54,042 nt of DNA from Myxococcales bacterium (lineage in GTDB: Bacteria > Myxococcota_A > UBA9042 > GCA-2863065). The stretch is from the NCBI GenBank assembly GCA_018780435.1, contig JADMJS010000455.1:1-54042 (forward strand). Direction: 5' to 3'. The translations under genes were made by a program, and so were the position numbers. Of this stretch, positions 42,802-51,259 are shown piece by piece (the first letter of the stretch is position 1; every line of letters begins with the position of its first letter). The notes beneath the pieces are model-generated. The model was not told the origin of the DNA. It did no database searches and was given only the letters and a program-made list of their open reading frames with translations.

Positions 42802-43404
42802 ATGCATGCGACCCAACACGAACCGGTCCCGAGATTCCAATCACGCAGGGGCTTTACCCTCATCGAGCTGATGGTGGTCGTGACGATCCTGGCGATCCTC
42901 ACCATCGTCGCCATCACGAGCTATCGCTACTACAACCGCCGCGCGTACGCTCAAGAAGCACGCTCGATGCTCCTTGAGATGAAGATGAAGCAGGAGCAGT
43001 ACTTCTCAGAGTATGGGCAGTACGTCTCATCGGCGGCCGGCGTCGCGACCAGCGACTTCTTCCCGACGGTCAAGGCCATCGAAGGCGACGGCGGGGCGGG
43101 CGACCGCTGGAGCTGGAGCGGCATGAACTGCGTCACACCGCCGAACACCGTCGAAGGGGCGTTCTGCTCCCTCGGCTTCAGGCCGTCGGGTGCCACCTAC
43201 TGGCAGATCGTGACCCGCGGCTGGGGCCCCGCCGACGCGCCGAACTCGCTCACGACGGGTTACCCGATCATCGACAACATGGCGCTCACGAGGCGGTGGT
43301 ACTACGCCATCGCGACGCGCGACTCCGATAACGACGGCGTCTTCGCAGTCTTCATCATCACCAGCCAGACCAACGAAGTCATCGGTATCAACGAGATCGA
43401 GTGA
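42802..43404 (+). CDS. Type IV pilin-like protein
   Basis: A 200-residue prepilin. A 17-residue leader ends in RRG, then FTLIELMVVVTILAILTIVAI with Glu5, the canonical class III signal and N-terminal pilin helix. The globular domain contains a putative disulfide pair (NCVTPPNTVEGAFC). The ATG at 42802 has GGGAG eight bases upstream. PilA or PilE-like by position and length; I do not assign a symbol. It overlaps the next gene by four bases (GTGA). I looked for a sigma-54 promoter upstream, as in Myxococcus pilA, and found none with correct spacing. Confidence 0.88.
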   Translation: MHATQHEPVPRFQSRRGFTLIELMVVVTILAILTIVAITSYRYYNRRAYAQEARSMLLEMKMKQEQYFSEYGQYVSSAAGVATSDFFPTVKAIEGDGGAGDRWSWSGMNCVTPPNTVEGAFCSLGFRPSGATYWQIVTRGWGPADAPNSLTTGYPIIDNMALTRRWYYAIATRDSDNDGVFAVFIITSQTNEVIGINEIE

Positions 43405-44198
43405 TCCCCGCGCCTTGGCCCTCCGCGCTCGACCTTCACCGGCTTGAGAGCCGCGCCGCCGCGTGGTTCGGGCTCGGCGCCGAGTCGGTCGTTCTGGTCG
43501 GAGGCGCATCGACGCTCGCCGGAACGGCGGGGCCTTCTCTCGAGGCCCTGCCCGCGCTGGTCACCGCTTACGTCGGCGACGGCGTCGTCGCGCTAGCCGA
43601 GCCGACCCACCCGGCCCTGCCCGAGTCCGTCCTGCTGGCCGGTGCACGCTACCTCGATGTCGGCCGCGACCACGCCTTTCGAGTCGACGTCGATGGACTC
43701 CGCTGGGCCACCCGCCGCATCGAAGTGCGGCTCGCGTGGTTCTTGTCTCCTGACTGGCCGACAGGGCTCAGCCCGGCGGCGGCGCTGATCTCGCGGACGG
43801 AGCGGGCTGGGCTGCTCGTGGTCGTCGATGAGCGGCTTCGCGAGCGCCCCAGCCGTTCTGGCGTCTCGGCGGGGCGCATCCGACTGGCGAGTCTCGACGG
43901 CCGCACGTATGCGCTGTCGGCGCCGGAGACGCTCCTTCCTTTGCGGCGAGCGTCACGTGCCCCCGGGCCGATCGTGCCGAGCGGCGCGGAGTGCGCCGAG
44001 AACCACGACACAGGCCGCCTCGACCGGCTGGCCCCCGTCGGTGAGGTCGGGACCATGGCGGCGTTACGCGCCGTCGGGGTCCCGTCGCTCGACGCATCAC
44101 GATTGCTCGGCGGCGGGGCGCTCGGCTCGGCTCGGTGGACGTGGCGAGACCTCGTCGTAGTGCCGCGCGAGGGCCAGACTCACAAGAAGGCGAAGTAG
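43401..44198 (+). CDS. Degenerate PLP-aminotransferase-like protein
   Basis: A 265-residue protein resembling fold-type I aminotransferases of the HisC class in the large-domain region: VVLVGGASTLAGT (glycine region), VVALAEPTHPALPES and a VVVDERLRERPS segment at the place of the HisC VVDEAY motif. A catalytic Lys in the usual position is not seen, and the protein is about 90 residues shorter than HisC, so aminotransferase activity is doubtful. GTG 43401 overlaps the pilin stop, implying co-translation with the pilin. The last 19 bases overlap the convergent STAS gene. Role unknown. Confidence 0.55.
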   Translation: MIPAPWPSALDLHRLESRAAAWFGLGAESVVLVGGASTLAGTAGPSLEALPALVTAYVGDGVVALAEPTHPALPESVLLAGARYLDVGRDHAFRVDVDGLRWATRRIEVRLAWFLSPDWPTGLSPAAALISRTERAGLLVVVDERLRERPSRSGVSAGRIRLASLDGRTYALSAPETLLPLRRASRAPGPIVPSGAECAENHDTGRLDRLAPVGEVGTMAALRAVGVPSLDASRLLGGGALGSARWTWRDLVVVPREGQTHKKAK

Positions 44199-44668
44199 TC
44201 CGCCTCGAGCTCGTCGAACGTCGCCGGACGGCCGCACTGGGCGCACGCCACGGCGGGAGCGCGGTAGGGCGCGGGCGCTGCCTTCACGGCCTCGACCTCA
44301 AGCAGGCAGTGCTGCTCGTGCCCACAAGTGGCGCAGTAGTACGGCGCATGGAACGACTCGATACTCGCGCGACCATTGAAGTTTTCGATCATCGACACTT
44401 GGAGCATGAGCGGCACGCTGACCCGGCGCCAGACGATGGAGGTCTCGGTGGGGACGTCCCGCAAGGCGTCCATGAACGCGCTGACGCCGAACGACGAGAT
44501 GCGCCGTACACCCGCGAGGTCGAGGACGAGCGGCGAGCCGGTGGCCTCCGCGAGGGCCGTGAGCGGAGCGCCCGCGTCGATGAAGCCGCTGAGTGCGATG
44601 ACCGTGATCCCGCCCTCACGGCTGACCTCGACGGACAGCGCGGTCGTCGCTTGGCCTGCGTCATTCAC
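44180..44668 (-). CDS. STAS-domain protein with C-terminal zinc ribbon
   Basis: A 162-residue protein. Residues about 8-95 resemble a STAS (anti-sigma-factor antagonist) domain: TVIALSGFIDAGA, LVLDLAGVRRISSFGVSAFMDAL, which keeps serines where the phosphorylation site is expected. Residues about 105-150 contain CATCGHEQHC and CAQCGRP, a probable zinc ribbon not usual for SpoIIAA-like proteins. GTG 44668 is chosen over a GTG at 44689 because GAGGAG lies six bases upstream. It overlaps the end of the convergent gene by 19 bases. No anti-sigma kinase is in view. Confidence 0.7.
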   Translation of the reverse strand: MNDAGQATTALSVEVSREGGITVIALSGFIDAGAPLTALAEATGSPLVLDLAGVRRISSFGVSAFMDALRDVPTETSIVWRRVSVPLMLQVSMIENFNGRASIESFHAPYYCATCGHEQHCLLEVEAVKAAPAPYRAPAVACAQCGRPATFDELEADYFAFL

Positions 44669-44724
44669 CGGTCGCTCCTCTTCGCGCACTACCTTTGGCG
44701 CGATCCATCGGGCAGGATAGCGCC

Positions 44725-46404
44725 GTGATCACGCAGACGTCACGCTCACTTCATCTCGCGTTCTGGTTCGCAGCCATCGGCCTGATCGTACCCGCATGTT
44801 CGGGGACGGTGATGCGCGCTCCACAGGATGGGAGCGATGACGGTGCTGCCGCCTCCATCGACGTCACCGCCGACGCAACGGCGGTGGACGATGCGACCGC
44901 CGATCTGAGCGCCCCGCCGGACGACGTGGTGCCGGCGGTCGATTCCGAGCCGGGCGACGCGCCTATGACGGACAGCGGGCCGACTCCCGATCTCGACGAG
45001 GAGCCGGACGTCCCGGACAGCGTCGATGAAGGTCAGGACGTGCCGGTCGACATCGAAGCGGACATCGGGGGCGTCGCCCTCGAAGAGCCGCTCGGACCGG
45101 CCCTCTTTGCCGAGTGGGTGACGCTCGGGGAGACCGCGGCGATCTTGGACGCCGTCGCCGCGTGGGACGGTCCCGTGTGCGACGAGTCGGGCTGCCTCTT
45201 CGTCACGGAGTCGCCGGAGGGGACGACCACCACGACAGTGCTCGGCGAATTCAATGGCTGGTCCGAGGCGGCGGCACTCGCCCTGGCGCCGGTGCCGGGG
45301 GCGCCGGGGGTGTTCTGGGGCGTCCTGAGCCCGGCCGTCGTCGCACCGGCCGCGTACAAGCTGCAGCACGACGGGCAGTGGGCGCTCGACCCGTCGAACC
45401 CGTATGTCCTGTTCGGGGGCTTCGGCGTCGACTCGGCCCTCACGCCGCCGGGTTTCGGCCGCATTGCTGTCCTCGAGGACGTCGCGTCGCCTCAGCTCGG
45501 TAACACCCGGGATTGTTTCGTGTATCTGCCGGCGCCCTACTTCGAGGAGTCGAACGCCGAATACCCGGTCCTCGTCATGCACGACGGGTTCAACGTCTTC
45601 ACGAACCCGCTCGCGCCCTTCGGGACCTGGGACGTCGAGCTGACGGCGGACGCGCTCATCGCGGCGGGTGAAGTCGAGCCGGTGATCATCGTGGGCGTCG
45701 ATACCGACGATCGCCTGCAGGAGTACACGTGGACGCCCATCGATCTGGGGGACGGCCCGCTGCTCGCGAAGGCGCCAGCGTACGTGGACTTCTTGGCGGA
45801 CACGCTGCTTCCGGCGCTGTCGGCCCGCTTTCGAACCCGGGAGGGACCCGCCAGCACGGGGATCGCTGGCAGCTCTCTCGGCGGGATCATCTCGATGTGG
45901 GGGGCCTGGACGCGACCAGACGCCTTTGGGCGCGTCGCCTCGTTTTCGGGCGCCTATTGGGTCGGAGAGCCCGACGCCGCTGAGCCGAGCGGGCCGCCGA
46001 TGCACGTGCTCATCGACCAGAACCCGAAGGCGATCCCCCCGGGCGGCCTGCGCGTCTACCTCGACACGGGCGACACCAGCAGCGACGGCCAAACGTCCTA
46101 TTCGTCGGACTCCTGGGTCTACACTGACTGGACGCGCAACGCGCTCATCCGCCTCGGCTGGGACGACCACGCGGGCTGGGACACGGACGGGACCCTGGCG
46201 ACGACGCCGAGCGACCTCCCGTCGAGCACGGCGCCGACGTCGGTGCCGCACCTCGTGTGGTCTTCGGAGCCTGCGGACGCGTCCTGGACCGACCCGGAGC
46301 GCGATCTCCTCTGCGTCGTGGGCCACGGCCACCAGCACAACGAAGCGGCGTGGCGACAGCGCTTCGGGGTGGCGCTTCGCTTCCTATTTCCGCCAGAACC
46401 GTGA
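44725..46404 (+). CDS. Lipoprotein esterase (enterochelin-esterase/esterase D type)
   Basis: A 559-residue predicted lipoprotein. A signal peptide ends in IVPAC, followed by an Asp/Val/Thr-rich linker of about 90 residues. A small domain with GEFNGWSEA (residues about 173-182) resembles the CBM48-like N-terminal domain of enterochelin esterases. The alpha/beta hydrolase core follows: FVYLPAPYFEE, VLVMHDGFNVF, and the nucleophile elbow GSSLGG near residue 383. A late His in GHGHQHNEAAWR near 535 is the probable triad His. Likely located in the outer membrane or periplasm and acting on an ester bond. GTG 44725 is chosen; a TTG at 44695 is possible. Confidence 0.85.
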   Translation: MITQTSRSLHLAFWFAAIGLIVPACSGTVMRAPQDGSDDGAAASIDVTADATAVDDATADLSAPPDDVVPAVDSEPGDAPMTDSGPTPDLDEEPDVPDSVDEGQDVPVDIEADIGGVALEEPLGPALFAEWVTLGETAAILDAVAAWDGPVCDESGCLFVTESPEGTTTTTVLGEFNGWSEAAALALAPVPGAPGVFWGVLSPAVVAPAAYKLQHDGQWALDPSNPYVLFGGFGVDSALTPPGFGRIAVLEDVASPQLGNTRDCFVYLPAPYFEESNAEYPVLVMHDGFNVFTNPLAPFGTWDVELTADALIAAGEVEPVIIVGVDTDDRLQEYTWTPIDLGDGPLLAKAPAYVDFLADTLLPALSARFRTREGPASTGIAGSSLGGIISMWGAWTRPDAFGRVASFSGAYWVGEPDAAEPSGPPMHVLIDQNPKAIPPGGLRVYLDTGDTSSDGQTSYSSDSWVYTDWTRNALIRLGWDDHAGWDTDGTLATTPSDLPSSTAPTSVPHLVWSSEPADASWTDPERDLLCVVGHGHQHNEAAWRQRFGVALRFLFPPEP

Positions 46405-46500
46405 GATGTCCTCTACGGTGTTACCGAAGTCCCGGCCGCTGAGTCGCGCTCGAATCGCCTCGGCGCGCGCCAAGGGCGACTCCACGGCGTGCACACGCAC
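46384..46500 (-). other. Possible small open frame of 38 codons
   Basis: GTG 46500 to a stop at 46384-46386 reads VRVHAVESPLARAEAIR then ARLSGRDFGNTVEDISRFWRK, a protein-like helical sequence. It overlaps the end of the esterase gene by 21 bases on the opposite strand and fits between it and the cytochrome gene. No ribosome site or family match; likely a remnant or chance. Confidence 0.15.
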
Positions 46501-46535
46501 CGCCTCGATCCTAATCAGGGCTTCCTGCTGACAAC

Positions 46536-46919
46536 CTATCGTTCTGAAAGGACATAAGCCGTCACCGCGGCGACTTGCTTCTCGTCGAGGAGCCCACCCC
46601 AGGCGGGCATACCGCGTGCGGGGACGCCGGACCAGATGACCTGATAGACGGCGTTCGGTGAGTAGCCGTGGCTCCAGCGATCATCGGTCAGGTCGGGGCC
46701 GGGGGCGTACGCGTTCCCCGAAATGTGGCAGGCCGAGCAGTGCCGGCCGAAGAGGGCGGCGCCGGCCGCGATCGTCTCGGGATCGGTGGGCAGGACGACA
46801 CCGACGATGTCTCCGCCCCCGGGGTCCGCGCCGACGCCGTCCTTGGCGGGTGGAGCCGGGTCTGGCGTCGTATGGGCGCAACCGAGGAGCATGACGGCGA
46901 GCGAGATGAGTCGCTTCAT
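46536..46919 (-). CDS. Cytochrome c lipoprotein
   Basis: A 127-residue predicted lipoprotein: MKRLISLAVMLLGC is a good signal with lipobox. A Pro/Ala-rich linker leads to a class I c-type cytochrome domain with the heme motif CSACH (residues about 61-65) and a likely axial Met in GMPAWGG near 107. It would carry one heme in the periplasm or on the outer surface. ATG 46919 overlaps the stop of the PilB-type gene (ATGA), so it is translationally coupled to a pilus ATPase. The functional link is not known. Confidence 0.85.
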   Translation of the reverse strand: MKRLISLAVMLLGCAHTTPDPAPPAKDGVGADPGGGDIVGVVLPTDPETIAAGAALFGRHCSACHISGNAYAPGPDLTDDRWSHGYSPNAVYQVIWSGVPARGMPAWGGLLDEKQVAAVTAYVLSER

Positions 46920-48706
46920 CCCGGAGTCTCGGCGGTGACGCGGAGCACCTCGGCGAAGGTGGTCTCGCCGTCGAGCATACGACGGATGGCGGCTTCACGT
47001 AGAGTCATCATTCCCTCTCGGCGGGCGGTTCGATTGAGCTTCGGCGCGTCCGCGCGCTCGTGGATGAGCTGCCGGATGGCGTCGGTGATGGGGAGGATCT
47101 CGAAGATGCCGATTCGGCCGACGAGGCCGGTATTACGGCAAAGGTTGCAGCCCTTGCCTTCGTAGACCTTCACGCTGTCGGCGCCGTCGTGGAGGTGCAC
47201 GCCGAGGGCCGTTGCCTCTTCGCGCTTCAGTGGGCGCTCCACGCGGCACGACGGACAGACGCGCCGGACGAGGCGCTGCGCCACGATGGCGATGAGGCTC
47301 GACCCGACGAGGAAGGGCTCGATGCCCAGATCGATGAGGCGGCTGACCGACGAGGCCGAGTCGTTCGTGTGCAGCGTGCTCATGACGAGGTGGCCCGTGA
47401 GCGCAGCCTGAATGGCGTGTTGCGCCGTCTCTTGATCGCGGATCTCGCCGACCATGATGATGTCGGGGTCTTGACGAAGCACCGTACGGAGGGCGCTCGC
47501 GAAGGTGATGCCGGCCTTGCGGTTCACCTCCACTTGATTGAACTCCTCGAGCACCATCTCGATGGGGTCCTCGATGGTGATGCAGTTCACATCCGGCGTG
47601 GAGCGGGCCTTGAGCGCGCTGTAGAGCGTGGTCGTCTTACCGCTGCCGGTCGGGCCCGTGACCAGGATGATGCCGTGCGGGCGGCTCACGAAGCTGCGGA
47701 ACATGGCCAGCTCTTTGGGATAGAACCCAATGTTTTCGAGCGGCTGCATGATCATGTCGGGATCGAAAATACGGATGACGATCTTCTCGCCGAAGGCCAC
47801 AGGCATCGACGAGATGCGGAGCTCGACCTCCCGCCCGCCGTGTTCGGTCTTGATGCGGCCGTCCTGGGGGCGGCGCCGCTCGGCGATGTCGAGGTGCGCG
47901 AGGCCCTTAATTCGGGACACGACCGCCGGGTGGACGTTCTTCGGCATGCGATGCACCGCATGGAGCACACCATCGATGCGCATGCGGACGAGCGACGCGT
48001 CGCGCTTGGGCTCGATATGGAGGTCCGAGGCGCGCTGGTCGAAGGCGTAGCGCAAGAGATACTCGACCGCATTGACGATGTGGACTTCGGAGGCCTCGAT
48101 CTCCTCCTCGTTCTTGAGCTTGACGAGGCGCTCGAGGTTGCCGAGGTCGAACATCGGATCGCTAGCGGCGCTGGCGCGGTCGACGCTGGAGCGGAAGCCG
48201 AAGATGTCCGTGATGGTGCGGAGGATGTCGGCCTTGGCCGCGAGCACGACCTCGATCTCGAGCCCCGTCGTCGCCCGAAGGTCGTCGATGAGCGTCAGGT
48301 TGAAGGGGTTGTCGACCGCCACCGCGAGCTTGTTGCCGGTTCGCTCGAGCGGCAACACCACGTACTTCTTCGAGAAACGCCGCGGCAGCGAGTTCGCCAC
48401 GAGGTCGTGGTCGATCTTCAAGGGGTCGATCTTCTTGTGCCGGTAGCCGAGCTCGGCGGCCATCTCGGCCATGATCCGGTCTTCATCGAGCAAGCGCCCA
48501 TCGAGGGCCTTCACGCTGAACGCCGCGATGACCTCGGGCGGCGACGGATCCTCGGCGATGCCGCGCTGCTTCTCGATGATACGGCGAAGGCGCGTCAGCA
48601 CCTGCGGCGCGCGAATCGAGATCTCGCGCTTCTGGTCATCGGAGAGCGCACGCCGCTTCACGAGCAGCGCGAGGAGATCGTCGACGGTGAACCCTTGGCC
48701 TAACAC
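46916..48706 (-). CDS. Type IV pilus/T2SS assembly ATPase (PilB/GspE family)
   Basis: A 596-residue ATPase. Domains in order: N-terminal MshEN-like region (FTVDDLLALLVKRRALSDDQ, IDPLKIDHDLVANSLPRRF), the ASDLHIEPK motif, Walker A GPTGSGKTTT near residue 350, the Asp box EDPIEMVLEEFNQ, Walker B IIMVGEIRD near 418, the His box LVMSTLHTND, and the CxxC pair (CPSC, CNLC) near 484 and 520. The start is uncertain: GTG 48706 matches the family N-terminus best, but no ribosome site is clear, and the frame is open to TTG 48790. It is divergent from the gene at 48887. It may serve the pilin at 42802, though no other pilus gene is nearby. Confidence 0.9.
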   Translation of the reverse strand: MLGQGFTVDDLLALLVKRRALSDDQKREISIRAPQVLTRLRRIIEKQRGIAEDPSPPEVIAAFSVKALDGRLLDEDRIMAEMAAELGYRHKKIDPLKIDHDLVANSLPRRFSKKYVVLPLERTGNKLAVAVDNPFNLTLIDDLRATTGLEIEVVLAAKADILRTITDIFGFRSSVDRASAASDPMFDLGNLERLVKLKNEEEIEASEVHIVNAVEYLLRYAFDQRASDLHIEPKRDASLVRMRIDGVLHAVHRMPKNVHPAVVSRIKGLAHLDIAERRRPQDGRIKTEHGGREVELRISSMPVAFGEKIVIRIFDPDMIMQPLENIGFYPKELAMFRSFVSRPHGIILVTGPTGSGKTTTLYSALKARSTPDVNCITIEDPIEMVLEEFNQVEVNRKAGITFASALRTVLRQDPDIIMVGEIRDQETAQHAIQAALTGHLVMSTLHTNDSASSVSRLIDLGIEPFLVGSSLIAIVAQRLVRRVCPSCRVERPLKREEATALGVHLHDGADSVKVYEGKGCNLCRNTGLVGRIGIFEILPITDAIRQLIHERADAPKLNRTARREGMMTLREAAIRRMLDGETTFAEVLRVTAETPG

Positions 48707-48886
48707 GGGGGGAGCATAGCGCGGCCGGGGGGATTCGTCAGCGTGGGCTGACGACTGGCCGCGGAATAGCGTTCGACGTGCATTCGCCAACGAGGAGCGC
48801 CTTGCCGCGCGAACGCCGGCTCACCTGCGATCACATCGCAGCGTGGCCGCAACCAAGCGGGACGTGCCAAGGTGGGGGGGGATGGG

Positions 48887-51250
48887 ATGACGAGAGTAGG
48901 ATGCTGGGCGGCGTGGGCTGCGTTCATGGCCCTGAGTTGTGCGAGAGCAGAGACGGATTCCGAGTCGCAGAAGTCGCCAGGGACTGACACGACGGGGGAG
49001 CAAGTCGACGCAATCGATTCGGATTCGATCGATGGCGGGGGACCTCCGTCCAAGCCGCCATCCGACGACATCCCCATCACAGCGCCAGATGAACCGCGAA
49101 ACGATGCAATGGTGTGGGTACCGATCACCCCGAAGGACACTTGGGGCGTTGGCGCGGACGGGGACGAAGGCGGAAGCAGCACTGCGATGGCGGATACCTG
49201 TCCCGTCGACCCAAGCCCGCTCCCCGCCCCAGCGCTCGAGTGCCAGACGGGTGAGGCGGAAACTGAACCTCCCTGTTCTCCCGACTGCTGGGTAAACGCG
49301 GGATCGTTCTGCGGCACTGTGAGCGGCGTCATCCCGCCCGCCATGGATGGATGCCAGGTCTGGCGACACGTGAGCCGGCAGCTCCCCGAGGAGAATCTCG
49401 AGTCCATCGGAAGTGGGGGCGCGAAGGGGCTCGCGATAGATCCGCTCCCCGTTCGACATACCATCCCCGCGACGGGACTCGACGAGCCAGTCAGGCGAGT
49501 CGTGCTCGTACAGGCCGACTTCCCCGCGTTTGTGACCCTATTCGAACACCAGGAGGGAGGGTTGTATTGGATAGCAGTCGATGCCGAGGGAAGTCCGTCT
49601 CGGATCGTGTTCGATGCCGCTCCGAAGCGGGAATACACGATTGAGGTCGCCCGCATTCAAGGCACTTCATCGTCCTTGGTCGAAGGCCACTACGTGTTGT
49701 CCGTCGTCACGGAGTCTCATCTCTGCGCCGGAAAGCAGTGCGGCACCGATGCGATCGGGAACTCCTGCGGTTCGTGCAGCGAGACGTCTCACTGCGAAGG
49801 GACGGCGTGTCTCCCGGGCGCCGGGACCTGCACGGATCCCCTGCCGCTCGAAGGCACGACGAGCGCCGACACGCGCGCCCATCGAAACGACAGCGATCTG
49901 CTGAGCTGCAAGAACTTCCTCGGCACCAAGGCGTCCGCAGCTCCGGACATCACCTACCGCTATGTCGCGAAGACTACGGGCCTGTACCGCTTCGAAGCAC
50001 GGGCGTCGTGGCCAATCGCGATCGTTCGGCACTTCAGCGACTGTAGTTGTGCGGAGTTTCACAGCGGCGATGATCTGTCGCCCGCTCGTCTCGACGTGGG
50101 CATGGTCGCGGGAGACTCCGTCGTGCTGAGCATCGACGGCTACGGCTATGATTTCCAAAACCCGGCCGGGCCGTTCACACTGATGGTCGATGCCCCCGGC
50201 GGCGGCGGCAAGGCAACACCGTGCGAATGCGCCAGTCACGGACCGTGTCACCTCGGCCCCGAGTGTGCCACGCAGGGAAGCTCGTGCGCCACGGCCCTCG
50301 CGCTCAGCTCGACGCCAACGGAGATGGAGATCGACACGGGCTGTACCGCGCCTCCCTGCAACCCCGTCTACGTCCGGCTCACCCCCACCCACGAAGGCGT
50401 CCACACGGTCTCGTTTCGCGGCGCGGAGTCGATGAAGATGCTCGCATTGGACTGCGAGACCGAGGTGAATCCGATCTCACGAATCGGGCGAAGCCTCATC
50501 GACTTGGTCTCAGGTGAGCCCGTCGTGATCGAGCTCACTCCGAAACAGCCGCTCTTGAGCCTCGGCATCGATACGGGGTGTGTTCAAGGCTACTTCGGCG
50601 CGTCTGCAAGCGTGTGGGCCTGCGGAACACAGCATGAGAAGGCTTGTGAGCCGTGGGCCAGTCCGGACTACTTCTATGGCGGTTGCGAATACTCGACCAG
50701 AAGCTCCGTGAAGCGACTGAGCCCGGTCTACACCGAGTATCCTTTTGACACGGAGACAATTAGCCTTCCGGCGGAATGGGATGGCTATATAAATGAATGG
50801 GCGTACTCACCATACAAAGTTCACACCTTCCGGTGGCAGCCGCCCAAGTCAGGAACATTCGTAGTTCAGTGGGGACCCGCCGCATGCATCAATGTCATTT
50901 CCTCAACCACCGCGCTACCTTACGCGATTGTCACTCCGGTCGAGACCAGCGGTGTGATCACGACCGATCCGGCAGGGCTGGACCGGCGTCGGGAAGTCCT
51001 TGATGGCAATTTCGATGCACTTAAGACGTACTACATCTACCCAAAAGCGTCTCTTTGCAAAGAAATTAACCCGTACTTCATCTGGAGCGTCTGGAGTTTG
51101 AGCATCGCTGACGCTTGTGCCGATCGTTGTGTAGGTTGTGGCTACTTCGGGGGCTGCGGCTGGTGCTATACCTGTGAGGGTGAGGAGTCTTGCTGCTCGA
51201 CGCACACCTGTTCATACGACTATTATGGCACCGGCCAATTGTGCATGTGA
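48887..51250 (+). CDS. Large cysteine-rich lipoprotein
   Basis: A 787-residue predicted lipoprotein: signal MTRVGCWAAWAAFMALSC with lipobox, an Asp/Ser/Gly-rich linker, and about 50 cysteines. The middle has repeats of a beta-rich module with Cys clusters (CAGKQCGTDAIGNSCGSC, CECASHGPCHLGPEC), while the C-terminus ends in a dense cluster (CADRCVGCGYFGGC, CCSTHTC). No catalytic motif is recognised. ATG 48887 is preferred over a GTG at 48872, because the signal peptide is complete from there. The last 500 bases have a lower GC content than the rest of the gene, suggesting a different origin of the 3' part. Convergent with the TPR gene, ten bases away. Confidence 0.75.
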   Translation: MTRVGCWAAWAAFMALSCARAETDSESQKSPGTDTTGEQVDAIDSDSIDGGGPPSKPPSDDIPITAPDEPRNDAMVWVPITPKDTWGVGADGDEGGSSTAMADTCPVDPSPLPAPALECQTGEAETEPPCSPDCWVNAGSFCGTVSGVIPPAMDGCQVWRHVSRQLPEENLESIGSGGAKGLAIDPLPVRHTIPATGLDEPVRRVVLVQADFPAFVTLFEHQEGGLYWIAVDAEGSPSRIVFDAAPKREYTIEVARIQGTSSSLVEGHYVLSVVTESHLCAGKQCGTDAIGNSCGSCSETSHCEGTACLPGAGTCTDPLPLEGTTSADTRAHRNDSDLLSCKNFLGTKASAAPDITYRYVAKTTGLYRFEARASWPIAIVRHFSDCSCAEFHSGDDLSPARLDVGMVAGDSVVLSIDGYGYDFQNPAGPFTLMVDAPGGGGKATPCECASHGPCHLGPECATQGSSCATALALSSTPTEMEIDTGCTAPPCNPVYVRLTPTHEGVHTVSFRGAESMKMLALDCETEVNPISRIGRSLIDLVSGEPVVIELTPKQPLLSLGIDTGCVQGYFGASASVWACGTQHEKACEPWASPDYFYGGCEYSTRSSVKRLSPVYTEYPFDTETISLPAEWDGYINEWAYSPYKVHTFRWQPPKSGTFVVQWGPAACINVISSTTALPYAIVTPVETSGVITTDPAGLDRRREVLDGNFDALKTYYIYPKASLCKEINPYFIWSVWSLSIADACADRCVGCGYFGGCGWCYTCEGEESCCSTHTCSYDYYGTGQLCM

Positions 51251-51259
51251 CCCTCAGAT

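Noticed and set aside
47060..48703. 547-codon plus-strand frame opposite the PilB-type ATPase gene.
   Set aside because: It is Asp/Val/Leu-rich without motifs, whereas the minus strand shows Walker A, Walker B and zinc motifs.
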